64,000 bases of DNA, taken from the NCBI GenBank assembly GCA_036435485.1, contig CM071600.1:62617546-62681545 (forward strand), written 5' to 3'. Each line of letters opens with the position of its first letter. The stretch's first letter is position 1. Of the stretch, positions 23,210 through 35,616 are shown piece after piece. A program made the translations under genes and the position numbers. This DNA comes from Saposhnikovia divaricata (taxonomy: Eukaryota > Streptophyta > Magnoliopsida > Apiales > Apiaceae). Under the pieces are notes generated by a model that was given only the letters and a program-made list of their open reading frames with translations, was not told the DNA's origin and did not search any database.

Positions 23210-24890
23210 TGTTTACACTAATACACGCAAGCGTACGCGGTCACAACTAATATAGAATAAAGTTGAGTTCGTTCCCACAGAGATCTGGATATGGTTTTAA
23301 TTTAGTTATTGTACCTATGCAACAATGTATGGTTATTACTCACTGCTAAGACAAATAACAAATTGGGTTTAATTAACTAAATTAACTAAGAAGTAAATTA
23401 ACAACTAAGAATTAACTAACTAACAAGAATTGAAATTGAATTACGTCTACAAGAGTAACATGGGATCCTAACTTCATTAAATACTTCGCTTAGATCTGAC
23501 GCCTTTAATCACTATATGCAATGGTTATGATATCTGATCGGATAACACGAAACAAGTACACGCTACTTCTCAGTATACGAATACCAAACTAAACATACAT
23601 CCACAAAAGAGATAGAAGATGAATAGACACCAATTATGCTTAGACCCTATATCTCTATAGAATTTGAAAACATAACGGTTGAAGAACAAGTTATCCATAT
23701 TGATCACATAGGGCAATATAAGTATTTTCATCTCATACTACTAATCATGTTGATAAACAATCATGAACCTATGCTAGCATGGCAAGTTCTAAATCTCAAG
23801 ATCCACTTTCACTTCACAAGAGATTAACAAATTAGATGTTAGCTACGCATCTAACAATTAAGCATAACCATACGAGGATATCAGATATACATCACACACA
23901 GATCTTTAAAGCAATCAAAATACTAAAACTCCATAAATAAATCCGTTAGAATCCCATGACAACGATTAGTTCATAATCGAACCTCTCGTCATCATGGGAT
24001 CTGACGAAACCATGATAAAAACAAAGTATAAAAAGATACAAATAATCCTAAGTAATTGATATGTAATGGTGTGTTTTTTCTGTCCCCCAAGATGTGTATT
24101 TATAGCCTCAATTTGCCTCTCCATCAAGCAATTGCCGTTTTAGAGTTAGAATAGGAGTATGGCAATTTCCGTTCTTGAATGAGAATAGAATTGCAAATTC
24201 CATGTGTAGATCTGATTCTGGAATGTTCTAGCCGCCCAGAGCAATTACCATACTTATTAGAAGTAGGAATTATAGCAATTTCCTTGTCAAAGTTGAATTT
24301 CTGTAGTTCGGCACATAATACGTTTCCTAAACTGATTCTGTTTTGAAGGAAAATTCGTAGCTGTCTTTTCTTCCATATTTCTGGAACAGTCCAGTTTTAG
24401 TTGGACCTCTGAACCACTCTAGAATGATAGAGAATCTCGTTAGCTTCGCGTGGACTGCTTACGGGCCTAAAACGGAGTTGTAGAACTCAATATATGGCCA
24501 AAACAGCAATTTTCAAGATTTTCCGCGCGCAACCTGCGCCCAGCAGTCTGTTTGTCGCGCAGCCTGCGCCAACCACGTGCAACCTGCCCGTGCAACACCT
24601 GTCCTATATTGTAGAAAATCTCCCAAGCTTCGCGTGGGCAGTAAGATCGCTGAAAATGGACTTCTAGAACTCCAGATATGTCCAAAACAGTGTAGACTGC
24701 GCAACCGTCTCAGAAATCCGAATTTCAATCAATTAATTCTCCAAAAACGATAGAAGCATCCACCTTAATCAACATTCTCGTAAATCTGCACAACTAAGCA
24801 AAACACATCAAAACTACAACAAACTTGAGCCCAAGACAATCAATTTAAGCCGATATGGAACGCTCCAAGTGGATATAAATCCACTTATCA
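23210..24890 (-). mobile_element. 3' LTR of the LARD-like element
   Basis: Preceded on the minus strand by the polypurine tract AAGTTTGGGGGTG (24891-24903). A minus-strand TATA (TATAAATA) lies at 24097-24104. It carries GCGCAACCTGCGC and GCGCAGCCTGCGC palindromes near 24527-24570. Confidence 0.9.
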
Positions 24891-26826
24891 CACCCCCAAA
24901 CTTAAACCGATGCTTGTCCTCAAGCATAAACAATTACAACTAATTAATTAGTACCACTTCCGTAGGTGATCACGGTTGCATTTGGCATATGCAACAAGCC
25001 CTTTAAACCCCTAGGCAGCCCTAGTGGACGAGTAAGGTCTCGTGAGGGCCTATAGCGAATGTACCCACAAAATCCATTTAACCTAATGCAATGCAATGCA
25101 TGAATGCAACTAATATGAAAATGCAAATAATCTAGTACTAATATCCTACCATACCTTCAAATCCTCTCATGCCATATCAACTTAAGAATCAAAGTAAATA
25201 CGCAATGTCTTGGTGTCGAAAGTGCAAGTATTCACATATTCTACTCAATGAACATGCATAAGCTCTCAAAAGTCCATGTCAAGTGTAAGAATAAGTTAGT
25301 AACCATGCTAAGCCTACAAGAGCACATCTTTGAGACAAAACTCGGAATCTCATACGCAAAAACAAGCAAACACTCACAATCCACTCATAAAAGAATATTC
25401 ACTCAAGAACAAGGGTAAGTGTATCACTCAATTCCAACAAAATCATAAACATACTTGACATTTGGTATCAATCTAACTCTTAACACAACATACATCAATG
25501 ACGATAATCAAAAGGTCTTTATTTGGGTTGTAACGGGACTAGGGACAAGGTATGTCAAATAAGCCAAAACAGGTGAAGTGTCAAAAGCTAGTAGGAACTT
25601 ATAATAGATCATACACAACCACCTATTTTTCCCCCCCATATAATTTTACTATTCTTCTTCCAACAAAACACTCGACTAGCCGACTAAAGTAGGATCACAA
25701 TAACACAAATATGCTCTCATAATATAATTTTTTTTTCTCTTCTTTTTTTTCTTTTTCTTTTCTTTTTTCCTTTTTTTTTCTTTTTTTTTCTTTTTTTTCC
25801 CGAGAGCTAAATATAACACAAACAATAATATAAACAATAATAATGATCCCACAATTTTATTACATACGCCGACTATCAAGCAACAACCAAACCCAATTTC
25901 CAAATTTCAATATTTCCCCCAAACTTATGACCAACAATAAACCCTTTCTTGCACACCTTATTACTCCCTGAAGCACTCTACTAGCCTTTGACAATGTGGG
26001 TTCAAATTAATGTAAGGCCAATACAAGAAAAAGGTCTAGGCAAGTAATGTGGTATGTCACCGAAAAAATAGGATTAAGCTCAACGGGTTAACTAATCGAT
26101 CATGTAAACATGGTGTGGTAATATGGGAAAATATGCGGTTAATCCTAATGCCTTTATCATTTTAATCGTCAAATAATGTCATGAGTTTCAAGAAAGATCT
26201 CAAACAACTGCTAGCAACGCAAACAATCCGTGGACACTCAAGCAAACGAATAAAATTGCAACAAATGCAATATGGCTCAAAAGCTCACTTGACGGGGAAA
26301 ACATACTCAATCCCAAGCAAAAATCTCTCTAATGCACCTACTTGTATTCAAAGAATGCAAACTAAATCAACTTGCATATATTCATGTCCTTCTAATTACT
26401 TACAACATTCAATAAGTCTACTAGCTTCAACTTACTAGTGTATGTGTGTGTACAAGAACAAAGCATATCACTTCTCAATCAAAAAGCATCAACAACACAA
26501 AATTCCTATCAAGCATGGGTGAATGCAAACTATTATGAACTCACATGATATATAAAAACAGAATGTCCTGTATAAAACAAACGTAGATAACACAAACATA
26601 CATGCATAATTTACTAATACCAATATACAAAGCATGAAATCCTACATGACCACAATGACTAACAATCACATATATATACACTACTTATCCCTCAAACCAC
26701 CCCCAAACTTAAAATATTCAATGCCCTCATTGAATGGAAGTAAATACGAGGGAAAGTAGAAAACATACCAGTATACAACAATGCTTGGGTTGCCTAATAC
26801 TCTAATACATTAATACACCAAAAACT
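24891..26826 (-). other. Non-coding interior of the LARD-like element
   Basis: No gene. The part next to the 3' LTR (24891-25130) and the part at 26680-26770 match element C, including a second AAGTTTGGGGGTGG-type purine tract near 26700. A long pyrimidine tract (about 25729-25800) gives a meaningless Lys-rich reading frame on the other strand. Confidence 0.8.
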
Positions 26827-28507
26827 TGTTTACACTAATACACGCAAGCGTACGCGGTCACAAGTAATATAGAATAAAGTTGAGTTCGTTCCCACAGAGA
26901 TCTGGATATGGTTTTAATTTAGTTATTGTACCTATGCAACAATGTATGGTTATTACTCACTGCTAAGACAAATAACAAATTGGGTTTAATTAACTAAATT
27001 AACTAAGAAGTAAATTAACAACTAAGAATTAACTAACTAACAAGAATTGAAATTGAATTACGTCTACAAGAGTAACATGGGATCCTAACTTCATTAAATA
27101 CTTCGCTTAGATCTGACGCCTTTAATCACTATATGCAATGGTTATGATATCTGATCGGATAACACGAAACAAGTACACGCTACTTCTCAGTATACGAATA
27201 CCAAACTAAACATACATCCACAAAAGAGATAGAAGATGAATAGACACCAATTATGCTTAGACCCCATATCTCTATAGAATTTGAAAACATAACGGTTGAA
27301 GAACAAGTTATCCATATTGATCACATAGGGCAATATAAGTATTTTCATCTCATACTACTAATCATGTTGATAAACAATCATGAACCTATGCTAGCATGGC
27401 AAGTTCTAAATCTCAAGATCCACTTTCACTTCACAAGAGATTAACAAATTAGATGTTAGCTACGCATCTAACAATTAAGCATAACCATACGAGGATATCA
27501 GATATACATTACACACAGATCTTTAAAGCAATCAAAATACTAAAACTCCATAAATAAATCCGTTAGAATCCCATGACAACGATTAGTTCATAATCGAACC
27601 TCTCGTCATCATGGGATCTGACGAAACCATGATAAAAACAAAGTATAAAAAGATACAAATAATCCTAAGTAATTGATATGTAATGGTGTGTTTTTTCTGT
27701 CCCCCAAGATGTGTATTTATAGCCTCAATTTGCCTCTCCATCAAGCAATTGCCGTTTTAGAGTTAGAATAGGAGTATGGCAATTTCCGTTCTTGAATGAG
27801 AATAGAATTGCAAATTCCATGTGTAGATCTGATTCTGGAATGTTCTAGCCGCCCAGAGCAATTACCATACTTATTAGAAGTAGGAATTATAGCAATTTCC
27901 TTATCAAAGTTGAATTTCTGTAGTTCGGCACATAATACGTTTCCTAAACTGATTCTGTTTTGAAGGAAAATTCGTAGCTGTCTTTTCTTCCATATTTCTG
28001 GAACATTCCAGTTTTAGTTGGACCTCTGAACCACTCTAGAATGATAGAGAATCTCGTTAGCTTCGCGTGGACTGCTTACGGGCCTAAAACGGAGTTGTAG
28101 AACTCAATATATGGCCAAAACAGCAATTTTTAAGATTTTCCGCGCGCAACCTGCGCCCAGCAGTCTGTTTGTCGCGCAGCCTGCGCCAACCACGCGCAAC
28201 CTGCCCGTGCAACACCTGTCCCATATTGTAGAAAATCTCCCAAGCTTCGCGTGGGCAGTAAGATCGCTGAAAATGGACTTCTAGAACTCCAGATATGTCC
28301 AAAACAGTGTAGACTGCGCAACCGTCTCAGAAATCCGAATTTCAATCAATTAATTCTCCAAAAACGATAGAAGCATCCACCTTAATCAACATTCTCGTAA
28401 ATCTGCACAACTAAGCAAAATACATCAAAACTACAACAAACTTGAGCCCAAGACAATCAATTTAAGCCGATATGGAACGCTCCAAGTGGATATTAATCCA
28501 CTTATCA
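26827..28507 (-). mobile_element. 5' LTR of the LARD-like element
   Basis: Same length as its partner. Downstream on the minus strand only the first bases of the usual primer site (TTTTTGG) remain before unrelated sequence (TGTATTAATG), unlike the intact site next to element D. Confidence 0.9.
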
Positions 28508-28623
28508 CTCTCCTAGAGTTAGCATGTACTTAACAGGATTAGTTCACTAACACTAACTATTTTCTATTTTTATGTTTCTTGTTTTACTTTGAAGGATTAG
28601 TAATTGTAAATGGTTATACATAG
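28508..28623. other. Short unique segment between two insertions
   Basis: About 110 bases after the CTCTC duplication, presumably the continuation of the interrupted sequence at 23204. The last five bases (CATAG) abut the next LTR. No gene. Confidence 0.4.
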
Positions 28624-29960
28624 TGAAAATGCACACCTAGAGGGGGGGTGAATAGGTGTAAATGGCTAACTATATTCAACTAAGTCCGTTTTTAAAAATT
28701 ACCAGAAACAGCTTACTGATTTCGTTTTATGCAGAGACAAATGGTAAGCTGATTGTAAACAGTATGCTGAATGTAAAGATAACAAGTACAGTAAAGTGCA
28801 TAAACAGTAAGCTAAATGCAAGCAGTAAGTAAAGAGCAGAAAATAAAGAACACAGAGACTTTTAGCCAGGTTCGACCCCTAACCCCTATGGTCTACGTCC
28901 TGGTCCCTTACCAACTTGGTAAGAGAATATATTATTGATCACTGAAATAAACCAATTACAAGATACAACAATATATCTCCCTCAATACCCAGCTGTTGAC
29001 AAATGGCATGCTGAACTCCCGTTTCTGAACTTGCTCTCTAAGCTATACTTCCCAAGTATACTTCTCTAGCAACGATCACCAAACCCTAGTTCCCAAGCCA
29101 AATTGTCCAACAACTAAACCTTACAAATCGAATAATACAATCAATAATGGATACAACTCAAACTATGAACTCTTTAAGATATAGCACGTATGAATATACT
29201 AAGAGCTCGAGAGAATCAAAGGATATAGCAATGAAAACTGAGTTGTTTGAATTCTTGTGTGCTTGAATATTTTCTCTGAAGTGTTAAGAACGAATGAACA
29301 CAAGAACAAGGTTTATAAAGCATCACACCAACGTTCAGAAAATCAATCACCAATTATTCGAACGATTAGAATCAATTTCCAACGTTCAATTGGTTAGAGA
29401 TTTTACAAACGTTCTTGTGAACGTTAGACAGAAGGTTTGAAAGAAAGAGATCGATGAAAGCTTAACCCTTCTGATTTGTATAGATATAAAAACGCGTATA
29501 GGAGATTTTGAAAGAAAGAAATCTTTTAAATAAGGAAACTCCTATAAGTTTTATGATTTTGTTTTAAAGAAAGATATTTGAAAAGATTTGAGCTCTAGAA
29601 TATATTATATACGTATTATATAATAAAGAGCCCTCACAATATATTTCCTGAAATAAATCCTTGAGAATCGAACTTGATCTTTATCTTCAGAAATTCTGGC
29701 AGTTGCAAATGGCTTGCTGTTTGTGACTGACTGTCAGAAATGGCTTGCTGTTTGTGAACTGTCAGTGTGCAAATGGCTTGCCAGACTCTCTCTGTTGTAA
29801 TACCAAATGGCTTGCTGTTTGTATATTCTGTGTAAACAATCAGTAGGCTAATATACCCTGCAAAACCACGTTAGTACAATACAAGCATAACACGATGTTT
29901 TATATCAAACTACAATCAAATAGCTTGCTGAATGTGATCATCAAAACCATAGGAGTATCA
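28624..29960 (-). mobile_element. 3' LTR of the SIRE-like element
   Basis: Ends with TGATACTCC on the minus strand after the polypurine tract at 29961-29975. It contains four exact copies of GCTTGCTG (plus-strand reading), three of them in an AAATGGCTTGCTGTTTGT context (about 29707-29820). Confidence 0.9.
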
Positions 29961-30280
29961 ATCTCCCCCTTTTTGATGATTACACAACATTTAGGAGAAA
30001 TAGGAACTCCCCCTAAATCCCTGCATATTGGTACATTTTGATATAAAACAAATTCAAGATGAACAAGCAATTAATCATATCCAAGTCGAATATCTTGACC
30101 AAACAAACAAATAAATTCTCCTAAATTTCTCCCCCTTAATCCATCAAAAAACCATCAAAAAGAATATTAGTCCAGGTCTGGAATAAGCATAGAGAAAAAA
30201 TATCATGGTAATGGCATATAAACAGTTCAAATACAAATGGTAAGCCAACGTTACCCATTCTGTGCTTGTCAGCTTGCTGA
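29961..30280 (-). other. SIRE 3' untranslated region and polypurine tract
   Basis: About 300 bases between the pol stop and the 3' LTR. Besides the terminal tract AAAAAGGGGGAGA there are further short purine runs (minus strand) near 30010 and 30130, compatible with the multiple polypurine tracts known in Sireviruses. Confidence 0.65.
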
Positions 30281-33200
30281 CTACACAGTACACATGCCAA
30301 GCTCCATTCGTATGGCTGCAAATCTTTCTTCAGCCAATGGCTTTGTGAAGATATCTGCTAGTTGAACTTCAGTTGAGACAAATACCAACTCAATCTTCCC
30401 CTTTGCTGCATTATCTCTCAAGAAATGATGACGAACGTCAATATGCTTTGTTCTTGAGTGATTCACAGGATTCTTGGAGATATTGATAGCACTCGTGTTG
30501 TCACAATATATTGGAATCTTGCCACACTTGATATTGAAATCCCTTAGAGTTTGAATCATCCATAAAATTTGAGAGCAACATCTACCAGCTGCTAGATACT
30601 CTCCTTCGGCCGTTGAAAGAGCAACAGAAGCTTGCTTTTTGCTTTGCCATGACACCAAGCTTTGTCCAAGAAATGTACAAACACCACTTGTGCTCTTTCT
30701 ATCAGTTTGAGACCCTGCATAATCTGCATCACTATACCCCACGAGATCAAAAGTATTTGTGATAGGATAGAACAAACCAAGATTGATAGTACCACTTAAA
30801 TATTTAAAAATTCTTTTAACCGCATTTAAGTGAGACTCTTTAGGGTTGGATTGAAACCTTGCACAAACACAAACACTATACATGATATCAGGTCTTGAGG
30901 CAGTTAAGTATAATAGACTTCCAATCATACCTCTATACCTTTTGATATCCACATCCTTACCATTCTCATCTGCAAACAGCTTGCTGTTTTGAGTCATAGG
31001 AGTTGTTTTTGCTTTGACATCTTCAAAACCAAATCTTTTGAACAGATTCTTTGTATACTTGGATTGATGCACATAAATACCATCATTGGTTTGCTTGATT
31101 TGGAGACCCAAGAAATAATTGAGTTCCCCCATCATGCTCATGTCAAATTCATTGTACATGCACTTAGAAAACCACTCACACATAGATTCATTAGTAGAAC
31201 CGAATACAATATCATCCACATATATTTGTACAACAAGAATATCTTTACCATTTTGCTTTGTAAATAATGTGGGATCGATATTACCTCGAGTGAATCCATT
31301 TTTGAGAAGAAACTTACTAAGTCTTTCATACCACGCTCTAGGGGCCTGCCTTAAACCATATAATGCCTTCTTGAGCTTGTAAACATAATCATGAAACTTC
31401 TCATGTTCGAATCCAGGAGGCTGTTTGACATAGACTTCCTCATTCAGCACGCCATTAAGAAATGCGCTTTTTACGTCCATTTGATATAACTTGAATTTCT
31501 TGTAGCATGCATAAGCAAGAAGCATTCTGATTGATTCTAAACGAGCAACTGGAGCATATGTTTCATCAAAATCAATTCCTTCTTGTTGATTATAGCCTTG
31601 AGCCACGAGCCTTGCCTTATTTCGAGTGACGGTTCCAAACTCATCCACTTTGTTTTTGAACACCCATTTGGTTCCTATGATAGAAGCATCTTCTGGTGGC
31701 TTTACAAGTTCCCAAACATCACACCTGTCGAATTGGTTGAGTTCTTCTTGCATGGCCATGATCCAATTTTCATCTTCTAATGCTTCCTTGATATTTTTGG
31801 GTTCTTCTTGAGCTAGAAAGGCAGCATAAGCACAAAAGTTTGCCTTTCCTCTCCTTGTTGTGATTCCATCTGAGATATTTCCAATAACAAGTTCTGGAGG
31901 ATGGTTCTTTACTGTCCTTGTAGCCTTTGGTAGAGAATGTTGAGCAATTTCTTCGTGTGAAGTTAATCTGACCACTTCAGCTTGCTGATTTGCAGTTCCA
32001 GCTTGCTGTTTTCCATTCTCAGTAGTGTTATTGGCTTGCTGACTTCCAGTTTCAGCAGAATTGTTGGCTTGCTGATTTCCAGTGACTTGAGGTTGTATGT
32101 TATCATTTGTTTCACCTGCAAATTCTTCCTCATCTCTTGGCAGATCATTGTTAGGTTCTTGAAAAGTAACATCAATAGATTCTTCAACTATACGTTTATT
32201 TAAGTTATAAACTCTATAAGCTCTACTAGTTAAAGAATAGCCAAGAAAAATAGCTTCATAAGATTTAGCATCGAATTTACCATCATTATCAACTGTCTTG
32301 AGCGCAAAACACTTTGAGCCAAAGATTTTGAAGTAACTAATGTTTGGCTTCTTTTTCCTCAACAATTCATACGGAGTTTTGTTCAAAATAGGCCTGATTA
32401 TGACTCTGTTCAACACATAGCATGCTGTATTCACTGCTTCTGCCCAAAAACTTCTAGGCAGCTTGCTTTCTTGCAATAAAGTCCTTGCTGTTTCTTGCAG
32501 TGACCTGTTCTTCCTTTCTACCACTCCATTTTGTTGTGGAGTCCTTGGTGCAGAAAATTCATGTGTAATTCCTTTTTCTTCACAATAATCAATGAAGTCC
32601 TTGTTGAGAAATTCACCTCCTCTATCACTCCTTATACCTACAAGCCTTGTATTCAACTTGTTCTCAAGTAATTTAATTAGCTTCTTAAACTCATCAAAAG
32701 CACAATCTTTAGTACGAAGAAATAATACCCATGTAAATCTAGAATAATCATCTACAATCACAAAACCATATTGTTTACCTCCAATACTCTTGTAAGCTTC
32801 TGGACCAAATAAGTCCAAATGCAGAAGCTCTAAGGGTTTAGAAGTAGATACCATTTTCTTTGATTTGTGAGTACTTCGAAGTTGTTTGCCCAATTGGCAA
32901 GCTGAACAGACTTCTGTTTTGACATACTTTAGCTTGGGCAGCCCTCTCACTAGTTTCTTGCTTGACAACTTTCTGAGCAAATCCATGTGTGCATGTCCCA
33001 ATTTTCTATGCCAAATATATGGGTCATTATCTACTGCAGCCAAACAGCACGCTGTTTCCTGCATATCAAAGTCTAATACATATATATTTCCTTCCCTTCT
33101 AGCAACTAGGGGGATTTTGTTAGTACCAATAGTAATAATAGTTTTATCAATGCCAAAATCAACATAATGTCCATCATCAAATAATTGAGTAACACTAAGC

Positions 33201-33448
33201 AAGTTATAAGTAAGACCTTTGACATATTGAACTTTATCAATTGAAATATTACTATTACCAATAGAACCGGTACCATTACCAATAGAACCGGTACCAAGGA
33301 TTTGAAGAGTTTTACTATTCCCAATTGTCACTCTTCCACCCTTTTTCATTTTGAGATTCATAAACTGGGATTTGTCTCCACACATATGTCTTGTGCATCC
33401 ACTGTCCAAGATCCATTGCTTTGACTTGACCTTAGCAGCAAGGCACAT
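30281..33448 (-). CDS. SIRE-like Copia pol polyprotein (PR-INT-RT-RH)
   Basis: 1055 residues, uninterrupted. Protease WILDSG (D15); integrase zinc site H147, H152, C181, C184 and catalytic D212, D275, E311 with 35 residues between the last two; reverse transcriptase with [11 protein letters not shown] (656-666) and YVDD at 743-746; RNase H with D907, E948 and D983. The ATG at 33448 follows an in-frame TAG (33451-33449), and the frame differs from gag, so how pol is expressed is not obvious. A Gln/Ala/Asn-rich linker (about 455-490) between INT and RT is built from repeats of CAGCAAGC. All catalytic residues are present. Confidence 0.93.
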   Translation of the reverse strand: MCLAAKVKSKQWILDSGCTRHMCGDKSQFMNLKMKKGGRVTIGNSKTLQILGTGSIGNGTGSIGNSNISIDKVQYVKGLTYNLLSVTQLFDDGHYVDFGIDKTIITIGTNKIPLVARREGNIYVLDFDMQETACCLAAVDNDPYIWHRKLGHAHMDLLRKLSSKKLVRGLPKLKYVKTEVCSACQLGKQLRSTHKSKKMVSTSKPLELLHLDLFGPEAYKSIGGKQYGFVIVDDYSRFTWVLFLRTKDCAFDEFKKLIKLLENKLNTRLVGIRSDRGGEFLNKDFIDYCEEKGITHEFSAPRTPQQNGVVERKNRSLQETARTLLQESKLPRSFWAEAVNTACYVLNRVIIRPILNKTPYELLRKKKPNISYFKIFGSKCFALKTVDNDGKFDAKSYEAIFLGYSLTSRAYRVYNLNKRIVEESIDVTFQEPNNDLPRDEEEFAGETNDNIQPQVTGNQQANNSAETGSQQANNTTENGKQQAGTANQQAEVVRLTSHEEIAQHSLPKATRTVKNHPPELVIGNISDGITTRRGKANFCAYAAFLAQEEPKNIKEALEDENWIMAMQEELNQFDRCDVWELVKPPEDASIIGTKWVFKNKVDEFGTVTRNKARLVAQGYNQQEGIDFDETYAPVARLESIRMLLAYACYKKFKLYQMDVKSAFLNGVLNEEVYVKQPPGFEHEKFHDYVYKLKKALYGLRQAPRAWYERLSKFLLKNGFTRGNIDPTLFTKQNGKDILVVQIYVDDIVFGSTNESMCEWFSKCMYNEFDMSMMGELNYFLGLQIKQTNDGIYVHQSKYTKNLFKRFGFEDVKAKTTPMTQNSKLFADENGKDVDIKRYRGMIGSLLYLTASRPDIMYSVCVCARFQSNPKESHLNAVKRIFKYLSGTINLGLFYPITNTFDLVGYSDADYAGSQTDRKSTSGVCTFLGQSLVSWQSKKQASVALSTAEGEYLAAGRCCSQILWMIQTLRDFNIKCGKIPIYCDNTSAINISKNPVNHSRTKHIDVRHHFLRDNAAKGKIELVFVSTEVQLADIFTKPLAEERFAAIRMELGMCTV

Positions 33449-33470
33449 CTACAAAACAAACAAAAATAAC

Positions 33471-35558
33471 TCAATGTTTTGGTACCCATATAGGTTTGGG
33501 TCCAGGTTGGTTAGTAGCAAGAATATATAAAGTATTTAAATCAGATTTCTTGATCCACATTTGGACCACTTTTGGGGTCTGATTTTGCTTGTTGTCATTC
33601 TGTCGGTAAGCTGTTTGTCTCCTGCTATTTGCATTCTGGTATGCTGTTTGTCGCCTGACTGGTCCATTCTGGTAAGCTGTTTGTCGCCTGACTGGTTCAT
33701 TCTGGTAAGCTGTTTTCACTTTATGATTTACTTGAACCACACAATGTCTTTCCAGATGTCCTTTTCCACCACATTTGTTGCATGTCTTCCAAGGCATAGC
33801 ATAGTCATAGGGTATGCCATTCTTTCCATCATATTTGAGCACCTTATCTTTCTTGTTGAAGTTTAAACCAACACCTTCTCTGACCAAGGGTACATTTGCC
33901 TTCTTCATCATTGTTTTTAAAGTGTCTTCACCTTGAACAAAAGTTTCCATGCCCTTCTTTAGATCTTTAACTTCTGTTTCTAGGAGGGTGATTACTTCAG
34001 CTTGCTGTTTGATGAGTTCAGCTTGCTGAACTCTCTTTTCAGCAGTTTTTGAGGATTCGGCTTGACTAGATTCCTTCATCTTGTATGATTCCAATGCTTT
34101 AGCTTTAGTTTTAACATCAGACCTCAGCTCTTTGATTTCTTCAGTCAAGGTCTTGTTTCTCTTTTCAAGTAGCTTGACATTAGCCTCTAAATGTCTGTTC
34201 TTAGTATTTAGTTCCTTGATCTCTGTAGCTTTACTAAATGAAGTTGAATCCCATTCTTCCATTTTTGGCAACAGATCTTTTACCATTTTGGATAAATAGG
34301 CATTCTTATCAGTCAGCTTGCTGATTTCAGCCTTTAGTGTCATGTGTTCTTCAATTGTAACACTATTTTGTTCCTGCATGGTTAGTGAATCTAACAATAT
34401 ATCATCTGAAGAAATATAATTATTAAAAGAGTTTACCTCACTAGGATCCTCTTCAGAATCAGTTTCAGCATACACTTCTTCTGAATTTCCTTGAACAGAT
34501 TCATCTTCAATTCCAACAAGTGCTAAGTTCACCATCTCTTCACTTGAGTCATCACTGGAATCTGAATCATCATCACTCCAAGTCAGTAGAGCCTTCGATT
34601 TCTTCTTGTCCTTGAAAACAGTAGGCTGTTTTGACTTTAGTTTGTAGCAGTTCCTTTTATAATGGCCTGGCTTGCCACATTCGAAACAAGTTTCCTCCTT
34701 AGAGTCCTTTGAACTCTTTTTGTTGTTGTAGAAGCCACCTCTTTCCCTTTTCATCATATTCTTCTTTTCTATCAGCCTTTTGATCTTCTTTGAAATAAGT
34801 GCAAGTTCCTCATCAGAATCAGATTCATCATCAATGTCAATTGGCTTGCTGTTTTTAGAATGGAGAGCCATATTCTTCATCTTTTCTGTTGGAGCTTTAA
34901 CACTTGAACTTCCCACCTGATTTCCATTTATCTTGCTTTCAAATTGCTCTAGCTCAGCAAATACGGCCAAGTGATCCATAGTATCAATAAGTGGTGAGGA
35001 TTCCAAGGCAGTAACCTTAGCTTCGTAGATGAATGGTACTGCACTCAATACCTTCATATTGATTTCATCTTGTGGAATAGATTTTCCAAGCCTCTTTAGT
35101 GAATTTATAGTAACTTGAAACCGTGCTTGACTATCCTTGATAGTTTCACCTTCATTAAGCTTGAAATTCCCAAAGTCATTCATTAGCTTGCTAAGCTTCA
35201 CCTTCTTTAGAGATTTCGAACCTTCATGATAAGTCTCCAAAGCATCCCACATTTCTTTTGCTGATTTGAGTGAAGATACTTTATCATATTCAGCCTGGTT
35301 TAAACCATTCATAAGAGAACTCCTTGCCTTTCCATTGTAGCCAAGTTTGATTAATTCATCCGGAGTGAGATCATCAACATCCTTTGGCTTGCCATCCTTA
35401 TCAAGAAAGACATATGGACCTTTTTGCACAACTCTCAGAACTAATGGATCGCTGGATAAGTGAGTTTCCATGCTGCTTTTCCACCAGTGGTAGTTGTGTG
35501 TGCCATGAAGAAGTGGAGGCCTGAAATCAGATTTTCCTTCGGGATAGTTTTCAGCCAT
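33471..35558 (-). CDS. SIRE-like Copia Gag with two zinc knuckles
   Basis: Start taken at the ATG at 35558 (MAENYPEG…); upstream in-frame codons overlap the primer site and LTR. 695 residues: N-terminal capsid-like domain (about 15-215), first knuckle CFECGKPGHYKRNC (291-304), acidic Ser-rich stretch, long coiled coil (about 400-550), second knuckle CNKCGGKGHLERHC (593-606), then about three copies of a VRRQTAYQN repeat (about 623-650). A large Gag with a second knuckle and coiled coil is a SIRE trait. It stops at TGA 33473-33471, 22 bases before the pol ATG. Confidence 0.9.
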   Translation of the reverse strand: MAENYPEGKSDFRPPLLHGTHNYHWWKSSMETHLSSDPLVLRVVQKGPYVFLDKDGKPKDVDDLTPDELIKLGYNGKARSSLMNGLNQAEYDKVSSLKSAKEMWDALETYHEGSKSLKKVKLSKLMNDFGNFKLNEGETIKDSQARFQVTINSLKRLGKSIPQDEINMKVLSAVPFIYEAKVTALESSPLIDTMDHLAVFAELEQFESKINGNQVGSSSVKAPTEKMKNMALHSKNSKPIDIDDESDSDEELALISKKIKRLIEKKNMMKRERGGFYNNKKSSKDSKEETCFECGKPGHYKRNCYKLKSKQPTVFKDKKKSKALLTWSDDDSDSSDDSSEEMVNLALVGIEDESVQGNSEEVYAETDSEEDPSEVNSFNNYISSDDILLDSLTMQEQNSVTIEEHMTLKAEISKLTDKNAYLSKMVKDLLPKMEEWDSTSFSKATEIKELNTKNRHLEANVKLLEKRNKTLTEEIKELRSDVKTKAKALESYKMKESSQAESSKTAEKRVQQAELIKQQAEVITLLETEVKDLKKGMETFVQGEDTLKTMMKKANVPLVREGVGLNFNKKDKVLKYDGKNGIPYDYAMPWKTCNKCGGKGHLERHCVVQVNHKVKTAYQNEPVRRQTAYQNGPVRRQTAYQNANSRRQTAYRQNDNKQNQTPKVVQMWIKKSDLNTLYILATNQPGPKPIWVPKH

Positions 35559-35616
35559 TATGATCGAATACTTTCCTGTTACAGAATTGTTAGTATACCA
35601 AAGCTTTGATACCAAA

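Larger units (their letters stand above)
23210..28507 (-). mobile_element. Young non-coding Athila/Tat-like LTR element (LARD-like), 5298 bp
   Basis: Two LTRs of exactly 1681 bp (23210-24890 and 26827-28507), both TG…CA on the minus strand, flank a 1936-bp interior. The target duplication CTCTC is perfect (23205-23209 and 28508-28512). By eye the LTRs differ at about ten positions, so insertion is recent. The interior keeps the 3' non-coding region of element C but has lost gag, pol and the env-like frame, and also most of the primer binding site. It would need proteins from a related element. Confidence 0.93.

Noticed and set aside
25676..25903. Lys-rich 75-codon frame
   Set aside because: Product of a long pyrimidine tract read on the opposite strand inside a non-coding retroelement interior.
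11780..27444. Conserved 63-codon frame (MLRPYISIEFENITVEEQ…) seen at 11780, 23636 and 27253
   Set aside because: It lies antisense inside copies of the same LTR; repetition reflects LTR homology, not coding selection, and no domain is recognised.
24467..28345. Paired 71-72 codon frames at 24467-24728 and 28084-28345
   Set aside because: Same position in the two LTRs of one element, overlapping each other in two frames; explained by LTR duplication.
33449..33470. 22-base GT…AG stretch between gag and pol as an intron
   Set aside because: Far below the minimum size for plant introns, and its removal would not bypass the gag stop codon.
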